Positions 25,901 to 38,306 of a stretch of DNA of 64,000 nt are shown piece by piece. This DNA comes from Azolla caroliniana (taxonomy: Eukaryota > Polypodiophyta). The stretch is taken from positions 14,508,001 through 14,572,000 of the forward strand of contig JBHGNT010000011.1 in NCBI GenBank assembly GCA_043228905.1, in the 5' to 3' direction. A program made the position numbers and the translations under genes. Each line of letters starts with the position of its first letter. The first letter of the stretch is position 1. The notes under the pieces were generated by a model, which was not told the DNA's origin, ran no database searches, and was given only the letters and a program-made list of their open reading frames with translations.

Positions 25901-27192
25901 TTATGCTAAAAAAGTGATATCATACGACGTTACATGTGTATGTATTAAAAACAATAAAAATAAGAAACGAACAAAAGTTGGTTGGAAGTGACATGAGATA
26001 AAGAAGAGTACTAGGGCATCAAACACTTGTTGGGATATTAGACATTTTATCAATGGCCTGCCTAAAGGGGAGCAAAAGAGGGATTTGTAATTAGTTTTTT
26101 GCTACACGTTAGTGTTCCAATATGCATGTTAGGTTTTTTTAACCGATTAATCCTATGTTCGAGAGACCTTTTGAAGCAATAAATAACCTCTTCTGAAACC
26201 TTTTCACACAAGAAAAAATGAAAATCCCAACACCTACCTAATAAGTTCAATGGAATACCCCACGTTATCCTTAAGGTTGTTCTAGGTATTTTGAAAGACC
26301 TTTCAACCTCCAACATCTAGACAGTTTGTTAAGTTGAACGTAAGTTACCAAATATGAATGCTAGCCCTAGGAAATCATCAAGACCTCCCCTCATAAATTA
26401 CATGGTAATATTGGTTCTACCTCATTATATATTATATGTAATATTGGTCCTATGGATAAAACTTGGGCTCTTACATATTGGTCCTATGGGTAACATGCTC
26501 TCTACACCTCATATATTCATGTAATATCAGTTCCACCCCTCATATTTCCAAAAACTTCACTTAATGCCCTTGATCAAAAAGTAGATATGTTCCACATGCT
26601 TAAAATTCCATTTTGAAACATTTGTTATATCACCACATGATCATGCATTAGGAGGATGTAGCAACCACGATTGTAAACTACATTTAGATCAATGTCAATA
26701 ACATTGTCTGGCATTATGATTAGTACTAACAATTAGCATCATGATTAAGGTATTTTGCAATTGTAATTAGCATTAATTTCATATAGCTAGTATTTCAATT
26801 AATGTAGCATTCAGATTGTTATGACAATGCTTGTAGCTCTAATTAACTCATTAATCATAATGGCAATTCCTACATATTAAAACTAATCACTCCTAAATTA
26901 CTTTGTTTTTAGCGGCAACAAATTCGAGAATATTCTTGCAATGGCGAAATGACTTTGCAAAATACTAAAAATGTGTTTCCTTAATACTTTTGAAATACAA
27001 AGGGTAGGCCCAATATTAGCCATAAGACAGAAGCAATAATATCAATATTTCCCAAATGCGCCATTACTATGTTTGTTCATTCCGCTCAAATCTTTTTTGC
27101 TCAACTCCCATGTAATTTGTCTCTCGTCTCTCTTACTACTCTAATCCTTCGTTACATTGTTCCTAACATCCGCCATCATCACAGGTACATAA
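22943..27192. other. Intergenic, no gene seen
   Basis: About 4.2 kb of AT-rich sequence. Several short gtaatattggt/ttcta repeats lie around 26400-26530. Short ORFs lack recognisable motifs. Confidence 0.5.
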
Positions 27193-27244
27193 TATTCTTG
27201 ATGATCTTTTCTTTTTTTCCAAAAAACTATTCTTGATGATCTTT
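27193..27244 (-). mobile_element. 18-bp LINE-A tail insertion flanked by 17-bp target duplication
   Basis: The 17-mer tattcttgatgatcttt occurs at 27193-27209 and again at 27228-27244. Between them lies tctttttttccaaaaaac (27210-27227), which in reverse is gttttttggaaaaaaaga, the same pattern as the extreme 3' end of LINE-A1 and LINE-A2. The best reading is a retrotransposition event that copied only the last bases of the element. Confidence 0.72.
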
Positions 27245-27460
27245 GTCATTGAAGAATCTAAAATGCAAACATTGAGACCTTTCGCATTTACATACCTTTA
27301 CTATAAGACTAATAAATAAAAAAGAAAACCATCTTACAATTTGCTTTAGGAATTGCTTTGTGCACAAAAAGTGATAAACTCCCATGTCAAATAATGTGTG
27401 TTGAAAAACACATTTTACGATTGGAGCCCCATCTTCATGAACCTTCAAAAATCATATAGG

Positions 27461-27500
27461 TACACACACACACACACACATACACATATATATATATATC
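27461..27500. repeat. (CA)n(TA)n microsatellite
   Basis: Simple repeat about 30 bp beyond the stop codon of the DUF547 gene, probably in or near its 3' UTR. Confidence 0.95.
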
Positions 27501-27529
27501 GTACAAGCTATAAGAGGGTTTACATGCCC

Positions 27530-30500
27530 TCATGGTTGAAAACAATGCACGCACGAAGTGAACCTTGTGGCGAGGTTGGGATGAAACAAATATCTGAAGG
27601 AGAAGTTGTATGGTTGCCATTCAATACAATGAGATGCATTCTTATTTGGCTTTGATCTGATACAGTCGAGCAATGTCTCCTTTTCGTTCTTGTCATCGAG
27701 ATATTGACTAAACCACCCAAGAAGGTTACTTGCTGATATTGATGCTTCTCGTATGTACCACTCTACGATCTTGGGTAGGAGGACCTTATCATTTCGGAAT
27801 CCGATACTCGCTTGTAAGAACTCTTGCTTTGCGGCATCAAGTTCTTTGTGCACATCCTTTGCCGTGTACACTCTTATCTAGCAACCCAAAAACCTCACAA
27901 TTACATTGTTTCATGAGATAACAAGAAAATAGCAAATATGTTCGTCACATTGAGTCCAATGTTGTCAGCCTATTAGACAGATAACGCTATACAAGAACTA
28001 TGCTTTGCTAATAAAAGTACCAAAATTTACCACCATTTAATTATCAAGCATACCGCGGGATCCGATCGACCACCGCAACATAATGCGAAGCATACACGAG
28101 GCTCCTCATTCTCGATGGCATACGACCGCCTTCCATCACCAGATTTAAACTTGGGCCCCGTCGAGAACAAGTTCTGCAGCCACCAAGTTCGCGAAAACAA
28201 ATTTAATGATAAACTTTGGGCCATTCAACCCAAGCTAATTATGTTCTAGTCACCAATTTCTCATGTGTATAGCTAATCATTTTACCAAGATTGTTACATA
28301 TACATAGTGTTTAAGGAGTTTTGATAAGGCAAAAGGATGGCTAAGGATACAATCTAGATAGTGTTGATACATATACATATACATAGTGTTTAAGGAGTGT
28401 TGATAAGGCAAAAGGATGGCTAAGGATACAATCTAGATAGCTATGGTCTCGGCAATATCTTATGTAAGCTATATTACTGCCTCTTTTGGTTCTCGCACCT
28501 CCATCGGAAGTCCACAACATGAACCAATGGGTACAATCACTAGCCTTTAAGCTTTACAAATCAATGATTCAATATTTTGTCCTTATTCGGATCCTTTTTA
28601 TGTGAATGTCGACATCATAAATGACATACCTCCCAATATAATGCGTTTACCTTCATCGGACGATGTGGCCGACATCCCAAAATAGACATTTCAATAGAAT
28701 AAGCATTTACAGATCGACCCCCAATTTTATAAGCAGCCTGTATGGCAAAATATGTATTAGGATGGTGCATCACAAAGCTGCAAAAATATGTATTAGGATG
28801 GTGCAAAAATAATGCTCATCAAACAAACGGTGCATCACAAAGTTGCAAAAATAATTCTCATCAAACAAATTCATTGGCATAATAACTCATCCATAATGTG
28901 AAGTTTTCTTTTGTATATACAAATGAAGGCTTTTGACATAGAAACATGGTATCAAATTCCAAAGCAGAAAGAGAGAACAAAAGCTCTGGTTTCTTACACG
29001 TTGAAGAAGAGTCGTCCGTTTTACGTTGTTTTGAGGTATTCCATATGCTAGATATGCCTGAGAAGAATAAATTAATAAAAAACTTATCTTGAGGGTTGCA
29101 TGATAAATTACAATACTTGCCATATACTTAATAGGTTTTACAACTAGAACTCATAATTTTGCATTACATGCATCAAAAGGGCGTTATAGATGTTGATCCA
29201 AAACGCCAGCTTTTCATCATGCTTGAGATGACTGGGATCCACCTTTTCCAGCTGCTCAACCATTGACCTGGAATGTTTTGCAAAATTTCTTTTTGTTCTC
29301 ACTTTTGCCTTGTTATACATCGTATTTATCTATACAATGAGTTTCTTGATTCAATAACATCATTCGTCAAATCACCTGAAACCACGGAGCATATGTGCCA
29401 CATAGCTTATTCTCTCCTTATCCACAGAGATCCATGGAACTTCTACCATGTGTCTATAAGTCCCTGATACTCCACTTTTACCTTTTACTTGAAAGGGGTC
29501 GACCAATGATGCGTCATACGAATATTCTCCTTTCTTGTGTCCAGGTGACCATCCATCACTAAGAATGCCGAGTATCGAAGACAAGGTTGTTGATGAGGAT
29601 CTAGTGGACGATGGGGACTCTGGTGCTCCAAGATGTTCCAATGGGGGGTCCGAAAGTGTGCAATAGATAGTCACCATGCACCGAATCAACTCTTCTGACA
29701 GCTTGTTCGGTGTTTGATATAAATAGTCTCTCAATGGACGGGGCTCTTTCTCATTAAGGGAGTTTGTGTTCTTCATAGTGAAGGTCTGCAAGAAGAATCA
29801 CATTTCGTAATTTTTCTTTTCTTTTCAGAGGGTTTACAATACAATTTTGATTTCTATTAACTCAATAACTACTGACGGCCAAAGATAATAGAAGAACTTA
29901 ACCTGACCTATGGCTCTTCAGACAAGGACCCTGAACCCCAATCAGAACAAATTTTCCAGCTCTAATCAATTGCAATAAAATTCATTTGCATGAGAAGATA
30001 CGTTTACCCTTATGGAAATCCTTCTATGAAGAAGAGAAGGTTCAATCTCCAGCCTATTTATTTGTGTAAGAGTTAATGCATATGCTCAGAACATGACTTA
30101 ACACTACCTTGGAGTGCATCTGATTCCGGGTGCTAGAAAGCTCGACCATACTCACTGCTTCGCTGACTTTAATTCCATAACCTAATTTTTCTTGGATGAT
30201 GAAAGAAGAAGCTTCAAGAGCATCAGCTTCAGGTACATTGCCTCGATATCCTTGTATTGGTTTTTGCTCACTACTTGATTTTCTCGTCTTGCTCAGGTCC
30301 ATCTGAGATTTGCAATATTGCTTATGATGAGCCTCATCATACGTTATGATTTGACTCTGACATTCATTAGTTTCCCGACCATTAAAGACCGAAGAGACCA
30401 AGGAGCACGAGAAGAAGCGAGTGAAAAACTGCCTGTAAAGGGCAAGAAGTTGGTGCTCGAGATCACCCACCTCTTCCTCGAGGGCATTTATCTCGTTTAA

Positions 30501-32274
30501 AAGCTCTTTGGTCTAAACAAAAGACAATCAAGTCCAGGAATAGGTTTAATAAATCTTGCCTTGTTTTAGTGAGTTATTAATCCAGCAGTGGACTTGATTA
30601 TAAGAGTTACTTTGTTTCTTCACCTGAGGCATAAGGTGCTGACATCCAGTGGAAATAGATGGTGTACACCGGCCCACCACAGCTGTTTCAAGAGTATGCC
30701 TCGTAGCTACTTCACTCTCAAGCTGACTTTGAAGCTCTGAAACCTAAGTGCAAGCATATACATATGTGCAGTGCCATTAACATCTTGATGGCCCACATGA
30801 CATTATATGTAAAGCACCAATTTTATGCTGGTAAGTGTACAGTATAATCATTCACATTGATGTAGTCCCTTAGATTTAACTGAGTCCAGTAATGTACGAT
30901 TGTATGTATGATCATAACAAACCCTACAGCATAAACCCACAAAACTTTGCATACATTTTTATTGTTAAGAGAAACCCTCAATATGCTCACTTAACTTTTG
31001 TTGTCTAGAGTGCCCCACCCGATACGATACAAAAAAATTGCCTATATTTTGTCCTAGGTAAACCCTTAAAAAACATTTCACTTACAATTTTCGCTCTAGA
31101 GAAACACACACAAGAAGATATTTGCTCACATTTTGTTCTAGAGAAGCTCTCCGATCTCGTAAACGGCAATGGGGCCTCTCTATATGCCCCTCATTTTGCA
31201 ACGAGGATAGCTGAAAGGAAATATGGCATCATCAGTGTATGTCAAAAGGGGTTTAAGTTCAGGAAAACTTTCATTTTTTCATGATATCCACACTAACCTT
31301 CATATGTCGGAAGCCTAGGTTGGATGATAAACCCCCCTCCTCAGGAGCACTATTGAAAAACACAGAGAAAAGTGCAATCTACTATAACATCATTTACCAT
31401 TGCAAAGTATTAAGGAAAGGGTGACTTAATAAGAGAATATGATATATTACAATGACATAATTACAATTGGAAAAAGACCATGCTACTTCGAATACAGAAG
31501 CGTTTTAACATAGAAAAGGGCAGTCATTATATAATACCACTTGCCATTGCAAACGAAGACAATGGCCTTCATTCTAATATAACATCATTTTCCATTGCTG
31601 GAAAAAAGTGCTTGACAGTCTATTATAACACCATTTTCAATAGCAAAACACAGAAAAAATCAAGTGTTTCTCAGCATAGAGACTAACAATTCCTATAGGA
31701 AGATAGACAATAGAAAAAGACGAAGAAAACGTGAAAGAAAATGATCAAACAATGCCTGCTAATTACTCGAGCCAAACACAAACATTATACTGAAAATGAT
31801 TACACGTAGGAAAGGGCAAACTATGATACAATTTCCATCGCAAAGACCCAAAACCAGAAGAAAAAAGTGAAAGCTAACGGAAAACAATGAATCCGACGAT
31901 GGGCACTAATATAGCTCATGTTTACTTCATAAATCGAAAAGGGCAGACTAGGGTACAAATTCCATTGCAAAAATTCAAAACGGAACAGAAGTGAAAGTAA
32001 AAAGAGAAACTGAACCAAACCATGGTTACTAATACTGCAAATCAAACATCATCCATCCTATGAGACAGTCTCCATCGCCAAAACAAAGAGATGAATGAAT
32101 CAATCAAGAGAGGCTTAAAGAAAATTAGCGTTCTTTGTTTTTTCCTTTCTTTTTTACTTTTGCATAAAGAAAATATGAAAAGATTAAATTTTTAAAAAAA
32201 AAACTAAATCAACAATTCTACCTTTTGGATCTAGAATGCTTTGCAGGAAGTGGTTGTGGGTGTCCATAAAGCAT
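27530..32274 (-). CDS. Leucine-zipper / DUF547 protein (MIP1-like)
   Basis: Ten exons on the minus strand: 32274-32222, 31349-31298, 30743-30624, 30512-30108, 29785-29376, 29267-29168, 29057-28998, 28737-28651, 28173-28054, 27877-27530. All have GT-AG introns and consistent phases, giving 584 aa. The N-terminal third holds a coiled-coil leucine zipper (VSELQSQLESEVATRHTLE, about 36-58, and LLNEINALEEEVGDLEHQLL, about 79-98), as in the Lzipper-MIP1 domain. A Ser-rich linker follows, then DUF547 (about 345-490) with LEKVDP, HDEKLAFWINIYNALLMH, AYLAYGIPQNN, AAYKIGGRSVNA, ILGCRPHRP and YAIENEEPRVCFALCCGG. Antirrhinum MIP1 binds MADS-box proteins; the biochemical role of DUF547 is unknown. The least certain part is the start: ATG at 32274 is the only one in frame with exon 2. 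Confidence 0.9.
28302..28440. repeat. Tandem duplication, 79-bp period, in DUF547 intron
   Basis: Both copies read acatagtgtttaaggagt and continue through ggcaaaaggatggctaagg to ctagatag with almost no change. They lie wholly inside the intron between exons 8 and 9 (28174-28650), so the coding frame is unaffected. Recent origin is implied by the high identity. Confidence 0.92.
28741..28865. repeat. Interleaved short repeats in DUF547 intron
   Basis: aaatatgtattaggatggtg occurs twice, and ggtgcatcacaaag plus ctcatcaaacaaa each recur within 125 bp. They sit immediately upstream, in the gene sense, of the splice acceptor at 28738. Confidence 0.85.
31380..32080. repeat. Degenerate repeat array in DUF547 intron 1
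   Basis: A motif close to aaagggca...tttccattgcaaa recurs about seven times (for example near 31395, 31545, 31590, 31630, 31833, 31963 and 32072). The two clearest units, from about 31811 and 31938, are about 127 bp apart. It fills most of the intron between exon 1 (ends 32222) and exon 2 (starts 31349). Confidence 0.6.
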
Positions 32275-32287
32275 CCTTTAAAACCAT
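32231..32287 (-). other. Upstream ORF overlapping the DUF547 start codon
   Basis: An ATG at 32287, 13 bases before the proposed main ATG (32274), opens an 18-codon frame ending at tag (32233-32231), out of frame with and overlapping the main ORF. The main ATG has A at -3 (aaaggATG); the upstream one has T at -3. If transcribed, it could reduce main-ORF translation through leaky scanning. Confidence 0.5.
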
Positions 32288-32690
32288 ACAATGAGAGAGA
32301 TGATGATAATGATGATGATGATGATGATGAAGAGGAGGAAACAGGGGAGGGAAACAGAGTAGAAGAAGAAGAAGAAGATGATGATGAAGATGAAAGCCCC
32401 AAGCAACAGGGGATTGAAGAAGCAAAGAAGATAAGTTGGGCTTCTTCTCTGAGAGGAGGAGGAGGAGGGCCAGAGAAGGAGTAGAGATGGAGAGAGAGAG
32501 ATTGTTTGCTTTCAAGCATTAAATGGTGATGGAAAGGAGAGCTACTGTATGTATGTATGTATGTATGTATGTATGTATGTATCTAACCAGGTTTTCTATG
32601 GAAGTGGCAAAACAGAGAGGATCAAAAGAGCTACTATAGAGCTAGAGAGAGAGAGAGAGAGAGAGAGAGACTGAGGAGAGGAAAGGAGGA
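32288..32690 (-). promoter_or_regulatory. Pyrimidine-rich 5' UTR / proximal promoter of DUF547 gene
   Basis: In the gene sense this stretch is dominated by tct, cat and cct triplets (plus-strand gat repeats near 32300-32335), then a (GTAT)n microsatellite at 32546-32582 and a GA/CT tract at 32644-32671. A plus-strand acidic ORF (Asp/Glu runs) across it is an antisense artefact of these repeats. Confidence 0.5.
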
Positions 32691-33350
32691 GTCAGGGATC
32701 CCCGAGGGCCGGGCCCGGCACGGCATGGCCACCATTCAGAGTGGGCGGGCTAATGACCATGGGCCACGGGATGGACGAAGTCGCAATGTGTTCTTCTAGG
32801 CCTGTCTCCTCCGACCCATAAGTTGTCCTCAATTCTTCGATACATCTCTCTCCGACACTTTTGACACTTCGCCCTAGTGCCAATCCAATCTTCCCTTTCG
32901 TGATCTCTCTCTCTCTCCTCCACGAACCTTTTACCCCATCATTTTCCAAGCCCCGTAACATCATCTTACGGATCAGACCTCTTTTAGGAGACCCATGGCT
33001 TGGCTTTTCTTCTTCTTCTTCTTCTTTCTTTTACTACCAAGTTTTTGTAATAGGTTGGCTTGCTTCATCTTCTTGTTCTTTGTTTTTATGCCGCTAGCTT
33101 TTTGTGTGTGTGTATATCCTCCAGAGGCTTTGTGTGTGTGTGTGTGTGTATCCTCCAGAATTTGGGCACTCGGCAATTCCGATGAATGTTGCGCACGGTA
33201 AATTTTGTGAGAACCTTCATGTTTGCGGGAGACAGGGAGAAAGCCAAAATAAGGATCATCTAGACATTGCATTTAGCATTAATTCAAGTGAACTCGCATT
33301 TTGACATAGGATATAGAGTAAAGAGAGATGGTTGGTGCATTGAACTTGAT

Positions 33351-33353
<3 letters not shown>
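32691..33353. other. Intergenic, no gene seen
   Basis: It contains a tct-rich stretch at about 33005-33030 and two copies of a tg-repeat followed by tatcctccaga (about 33101-33158). No gene is supported. Confidence 0.5.

Positions 33354-33399
<46 letters not shown>
33354..33399. repeat. (GA)n microsatellite
   Basis: A perfect GA run between the DUF547 promoter side and a decayed LINE. Confidence 0.95.
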
Positions 33400-33401
<2 letters not shown>

Positions 33402-33774
33402 GCATGGTGGTGGTGGCTTTTACTTTTGTCTTTTTTGTTGACAGAGAATTTTGCAGGATTGTGTTTAATTATTGAGTGTGCTTTAGTGGGGCTTGTACCT
33501 TGTACCACCCCACCCCATATTGTCAACTTGTCATGTGATTAAGGGAATGTATGGCCTCCTTTATGTACATACATACATATTATACCTCTTTTACTAGTCT
33601 CTCTTTCACCACCTTCATTCGCACATCACATCACAATTGATCGGGGAAGTAAATCAAAATGCACCAACCGGTGGGGATGTATTGTTGTATAAACGTCTTT
33701 TAGTAGACAAACTTGGCCTATCGGATCCCACCCATGAGGTTACAATCGGAAAGTGTTCTTTATCAACGTTTCTT

Positions 33775-34530
33775 CTAGATACATATATAGAATTTACTAC
33801 CGTGCTATGAGGTCAAATATGATCTATGGGAGCAAAAGTTACACACGTTCGCATAGTATGTTTGGCATCGAGTCGTGTATCTTTGATGTTGTGATTGAGA
33901 GTGCACATTATGATTTCTGGGGGAAATGCATGCATGGATTGAACCTAATTAACAACATACGTAAAGCAAACTTAAATATGGTCGAAGATGGAGCCTTGTA
34001 TCAAAGTGTGATAATCGAACTCACAAATTCTTTGGCTGAAAACTTGCATAGTTAACACCTCACCTCAACATTGAAGATAATGTGAGCTAAGCCAAATTGA
34101 AGCAATGGCAAGGATGGAGAAGAAAGGAGTGATAGGCTTTAATATCTATGGATGAGTATGGTTTCCGTTTTCAAAGACAAATATGGTCTTGTCATTTGGG
34201 GCAACATATAGTGTAAAATGTGTGCATCTACATATCTCGGCAAGTTGTGATACATTGGCATTGCAAAAAAACCTATTCATTGAGGGATCTATTGACAAAC
34301 CAGGAAACAAGTTGTGGGTTTCCATTTCTAGACCATTTCTTCACACTTACTTCCATCCGAAACTCAAATTTTTGCTTTTACATGTGTTTTGGAATATTTT
34401 CACTTGTTTCCCACATGATACATCTACGGAGCCAATAGGGAAGGGTCTTTTCTCAACATATATGCATGCCTTCAACCACACTTTCAATGCCCATAATCTC
34501 AAAGGGATCTAGTCTCAAGACGTTGTTTTT
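33775..34530 (-). mobile_element. Highly decayed LINE-C copy, C-terminal part
   Basis: It is collinear with LINE-C 40550-41300. Shared blocks include aggtcaaatatgatctatg (3' hairpin region, 33810-33828), gagagtgcacatt, ttgtatcaaagtgtgata, tgatacattggcattgcaa and a block ending atctagtctcaag. Many substitutions and small gaps destroy the frame. This is an older insertion than LINE-C itself. Confidence 0.8.
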
Positions 34531-37212
34531 GGCCGTAAGATGTTCAACTACATTGGGCATTGTGTCATTCTTGAATCGAAGTAGACATGTTAATCAACTT
34601 TGAGATCTCCATTAGTCTAAGGTTTGATAATATGTCGACCCACCTTGCTAGAATAGTGAAATGAGTCCATTGGGCTCATGACCCATGCATAGTTTTTCAA
34701 AAACTCATTGTGATGAGGGTTGATCATTACAACAATTTTGAGCTTCAACAAGAAATTGCAACCATTGTCTATGAAGGCAAGGAGTAATCTCACTTGTAAT
34801 TTAGTTTTCATTTGAGGAAAATGATCTCGAGCTTTCACATGAAAATGATCTCGACCTTTTATCTTCTACAAGTGGGCGGAAAAAACATTTTTTCTCTTGC
34901 ATTCCTATTCATGCGACCTCATTCAAAAACGAAACCATCAACATTATCATTTGAACCAATGCTCAATGCAGTAAGCAAATTTCATGAAGTTCCTTTGATG
35001 CCAAAAATCCAAACTTGGCTAAGGGGGAGATGGGTATAACCACTCCTTGTCTTATGACGAGCTCTTAATGTGTCATTGTGCAACCATAGAAGTTAAAGTA
35101 TACACAAGTAAATTGGGCATTTTAAATGACCTAAAGACAATTTAGTATCTATTAATTGAAGTGTTGAGATTTTTTCGGGATTTAGCTTTGGTGTTCCACA
35201 TGTGCATATCTTGAGATTGGAAGATGCGATGACCCTAATGAAGAAGCCAACGAGCTTCCACTTTGTAATTGAAAACCCTTTGTAGCCCATTGGTTTGTTA
35301 TAGTAACCAATACATGTGCATGATATCTTATTCACAATCTTTTTCTTAATAATTCTATGAGCATATTAACTATGGATAGTGGCTTGGCATATCCACCATA
35401 ACCTGCATTAAATATGTAAAACTTAAACAAATTGCCCATCTTTGCATCCAGATCTCGAGGAGTTAAAGCACAATTCGTGTGGGACATTGTAAAAAAGAGC
35501 TCTCAATGTTGGAGTGTCTAATATCCATTGGGATGAAATGCGATGGCATTTTTGGGCCATGGATCTTTTAGGTGGATAAGTTATAAATGCAATGAGCACC
35601 ATTTTTAATTATGCCATATAGGTCACGTAGCGAGGACATCTCCTATGGCTCTTTATCATTTGAGCAAGGGGAAGTAGTAAAATGATGTAAACAAAGTTGT
35701 TGATAACGAGGTTACATTGTGAGGTAAATGTTTGGCATCATAGGCAATTGGTTGGATCTTGGATCAATATAAGTGAGTGCTGCTTTGATCTATATGCAAG
35801 TAATGTTGTAATTGTTAGGTTGGTAACCCATGGTTTTTGTAGTTCAAATTGACTCAAATTGAACAAGTGTTGATTGCCAAATATCATCCAAAATATGTGA
35901 GAGAAGGAACCTCATCTTGTATATATTTTGGAAATAATGTTGCTACTTAACGTTAAAACACAATATTAATCCATCGTAATTTAAAGAAGTGAAGTTTATC
36001 CACTTAAATTACAAGGTTAATCCATACATATTAATTCACATTGTACTACATAAAATATCTTCCTATTTAACTATTGTGATGGGGGTTTACCTCATCAAAT
36101 TGCCATCGAGGAGTTCATGTGGTTTCTTCATGCATTTTCAAAGAAGTAATTAAGCCACTTTAGCGAGCCTTTTAATACTATCCACTCTCCTATCCTTAAG
36201 TCTTAGTTAATGTAAATGAAACAAGGCAATGTCATCATTTACACTAATCCATGAAAAACACAAAAACAATTAAAAAACCACCACACTTTATTATCATGAG
36301 AGGTTTGAAATGCACTCAATACAAGAGGAACTTGAGAGGAATGTCTAAGGTTCAACCCCTTGTAATACATAAGTAGCATTGTAATGCGGAAAAGTTCATA
36401 CAATATCCAAGACGGAAGTAATTATGAACTACCTATCATGTGTTGATCTGGCTCCTTTCTCTCTAGTATCTCGACTCTCAATGTGTTTAATTTTGTAACA
36501 AAACATATTTGATATTGACATTTTATATTAGATGTTAATACACCTAGGATGAAATAGTGGGAGTTGTTTGGAATCAACATGATTAATTGCATCATTATTG
36601 AATTACTCTTTATGATTAGGTCTCATGTTACCTTCACTTGTATGTTTGAGAATGTTGATACATAATGTGTGCAATTATGAAAATAATCGTTGAAAGAGTA
36701 GGATTCATCAAGTTGATGGCAAAGATTTATCAAGATGAAACATTCACATCGCAAAATATATATTAGAGGGACGATGAGCCTCTCAACCAATATTATAACA
36801 TTTACTTTGACTTCTCCAAGTGAATCATATAATGAGGGAGAGATTCATCTCAATTTTAAATTCGATCTTATAGCAACACATTAGTACGACCAACTTTCAT
36901 ACTCTATGTTTGAAAAGAGAGGCTTGAATATGATGATGTGGAGCACCATCAAAATGGTGATTTGGACACTATGCCACTTTATAATACGAGCACACAATTG
37001 GTCAATTTGGCGTATATATACATACATATACACATATACGTATACATATACATACACACACACACACACACATGTATATCGATCGGGCCTTGGCTGACCA
37101 TCTTTTCAATGATCGATAGATACTTAAGCCAATCTCAGGAGAGGTGTGTCACGAGTCCATACACGAGAGACTGATAGGTAACCAAGCAGAGTGTGAGAGC
37201 AAGTCATGGTGT

Positions 37213-37213
<1 letters not shown>
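34531..37213. other. Intergenic, no gene seen
   Basis: AT-rich. A tandem pair of aaaatgatctcgagct-like units lies at about 34817-34860, and a mixed tatata/(CA)n microsatellite at about 37013-37075. The first part may be further, unreadable LINE-C sequence. No gene is supported. Confidence 0.5.

Positions 37214-37261
<48 letters not shown>
37214..37261. repeat. (GA)n tract at the LINE-B 3' end
   Basis: A perfect GA run. In the LINE-B sense it is a (CT)n tail directly after the terminal hairpin and gttaat, so it may have been produced by or targeted during retrotransposition. Confidence 0.93.
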
Positions 37262-37264
<3 letters not shown>

Positions 37265-37266
37265 AC

Positions 37267-37297
37267 GTCTTCTAAGGCCAAAATTGGCCCATGAGAC
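37267..37297 (-). other. LINE-B 3' terminal hairpin
   Basis: Element-sense sequence: GTCTC, ATG-GGCCA-ATTT-TGGCC-TTAG, AAGAC. The inner stem is GGGCCA/TGGCCT with a 4-base loop, and the outer stem is GTCT/AGAC. Compared with LINE-C (40560-40590) the inner stem changes T-A to C-G on both sides, a compensatory substitution. Confidence 0.7.
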
Positions 37298-38306
37298 AAT
37301 TGGTGTACAACAAAATGGAGTTTTTATCCAATCATCAGAACTGATAATAATAATAATAATAAATAAAGTAAAATAAAATTAGTACTTAAGTTAAGAGAGT
37401 TCTAGTATTGACTTTGCACTAAGCCTAATTTCATTTCCACCCAAGCCTCTCGAAAAAAAGTGGGAGGTCAAAGGGTTTCAGTGTGGGTGTGACTTGTAGT
37501 TCCGGTGTAGAGAGGGCCCTAGCCATGGCTTCTAGGCGGTGTAGCTCACGTTCCCTTATTTTCTTAATTGCTTCTACACCACGTCGAGTTGCTTTGAAAC
37601 TTGGCATTCAAGGGCATTTGGTTCTTCTTTGGTTTTCTGCTTCATCAAGGAAGAGGCCAAGTGGTGTAGGTGTGTTGACCATCGTTGTCTCCCCCTGTTC
37701 CTGAAAAACTTCATTTGTTGCATGTTAGTAAATATTAAAAACATTATTGTCAACATTTTGTAGCTTATTTTCTCTATGTTGTTTTAGTTCTAGGATATAT
37801 CTACCTAATTTCTTTATATTTAGAGTATCTAATAGTTTCGGGAGGGTGGGAGAGGGACCGAGTATGTTTAGGTATTTTGCCCTTATCTCGGCGTAAGTTG
37901 GGCACTTGCATGTAAAGTGGTACTCATCCTCGATGTCTATGTGACATATTCTACATATCCTTTCCTCTCTAGGAACTCCATTAATACGACCACACTCAAT
38001 CTCAAGTTGGTGAGATGATATTCTAAGTTTTCCAATGGCAACCCTTAGTGCATTTGGTAAGAATGCATCTAGGTATTTTGGTCGTGTAATAAAACCTAAC
38101 TTAGAGAAGTGCATGACGTGTTCCTTATAGTACACCATTTTATATGGGAGTGGTTGTAATGGGGTGATCCATTTATAGTGAGTGTAAATTTGCCATATTT
38201 CTTGGCGTATTACTTTATTACGATCCTCACGAGAGATTAAAGTGTTGTCAAATGCGTGGTTGTACCTAAGGGGAGGTAGGTTATTAATGTCTAGACCGTT
38301 TGCAAT

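Noticed and set aside
29885-29950. Extra small exon in the DUF547 gene between exons 4 and 5
   Set aside because: Splice-like signals exist, but the segment has an in-frame stop at the required phase, and exons 4 and 5 already join in phase without it.
32236-32484. Acidic Asp/Glu-rich ORF on the plus strand
   Set aside because: It is antisense to the triplet-repeat leader of the DUF547 gene; composition alone explains it.
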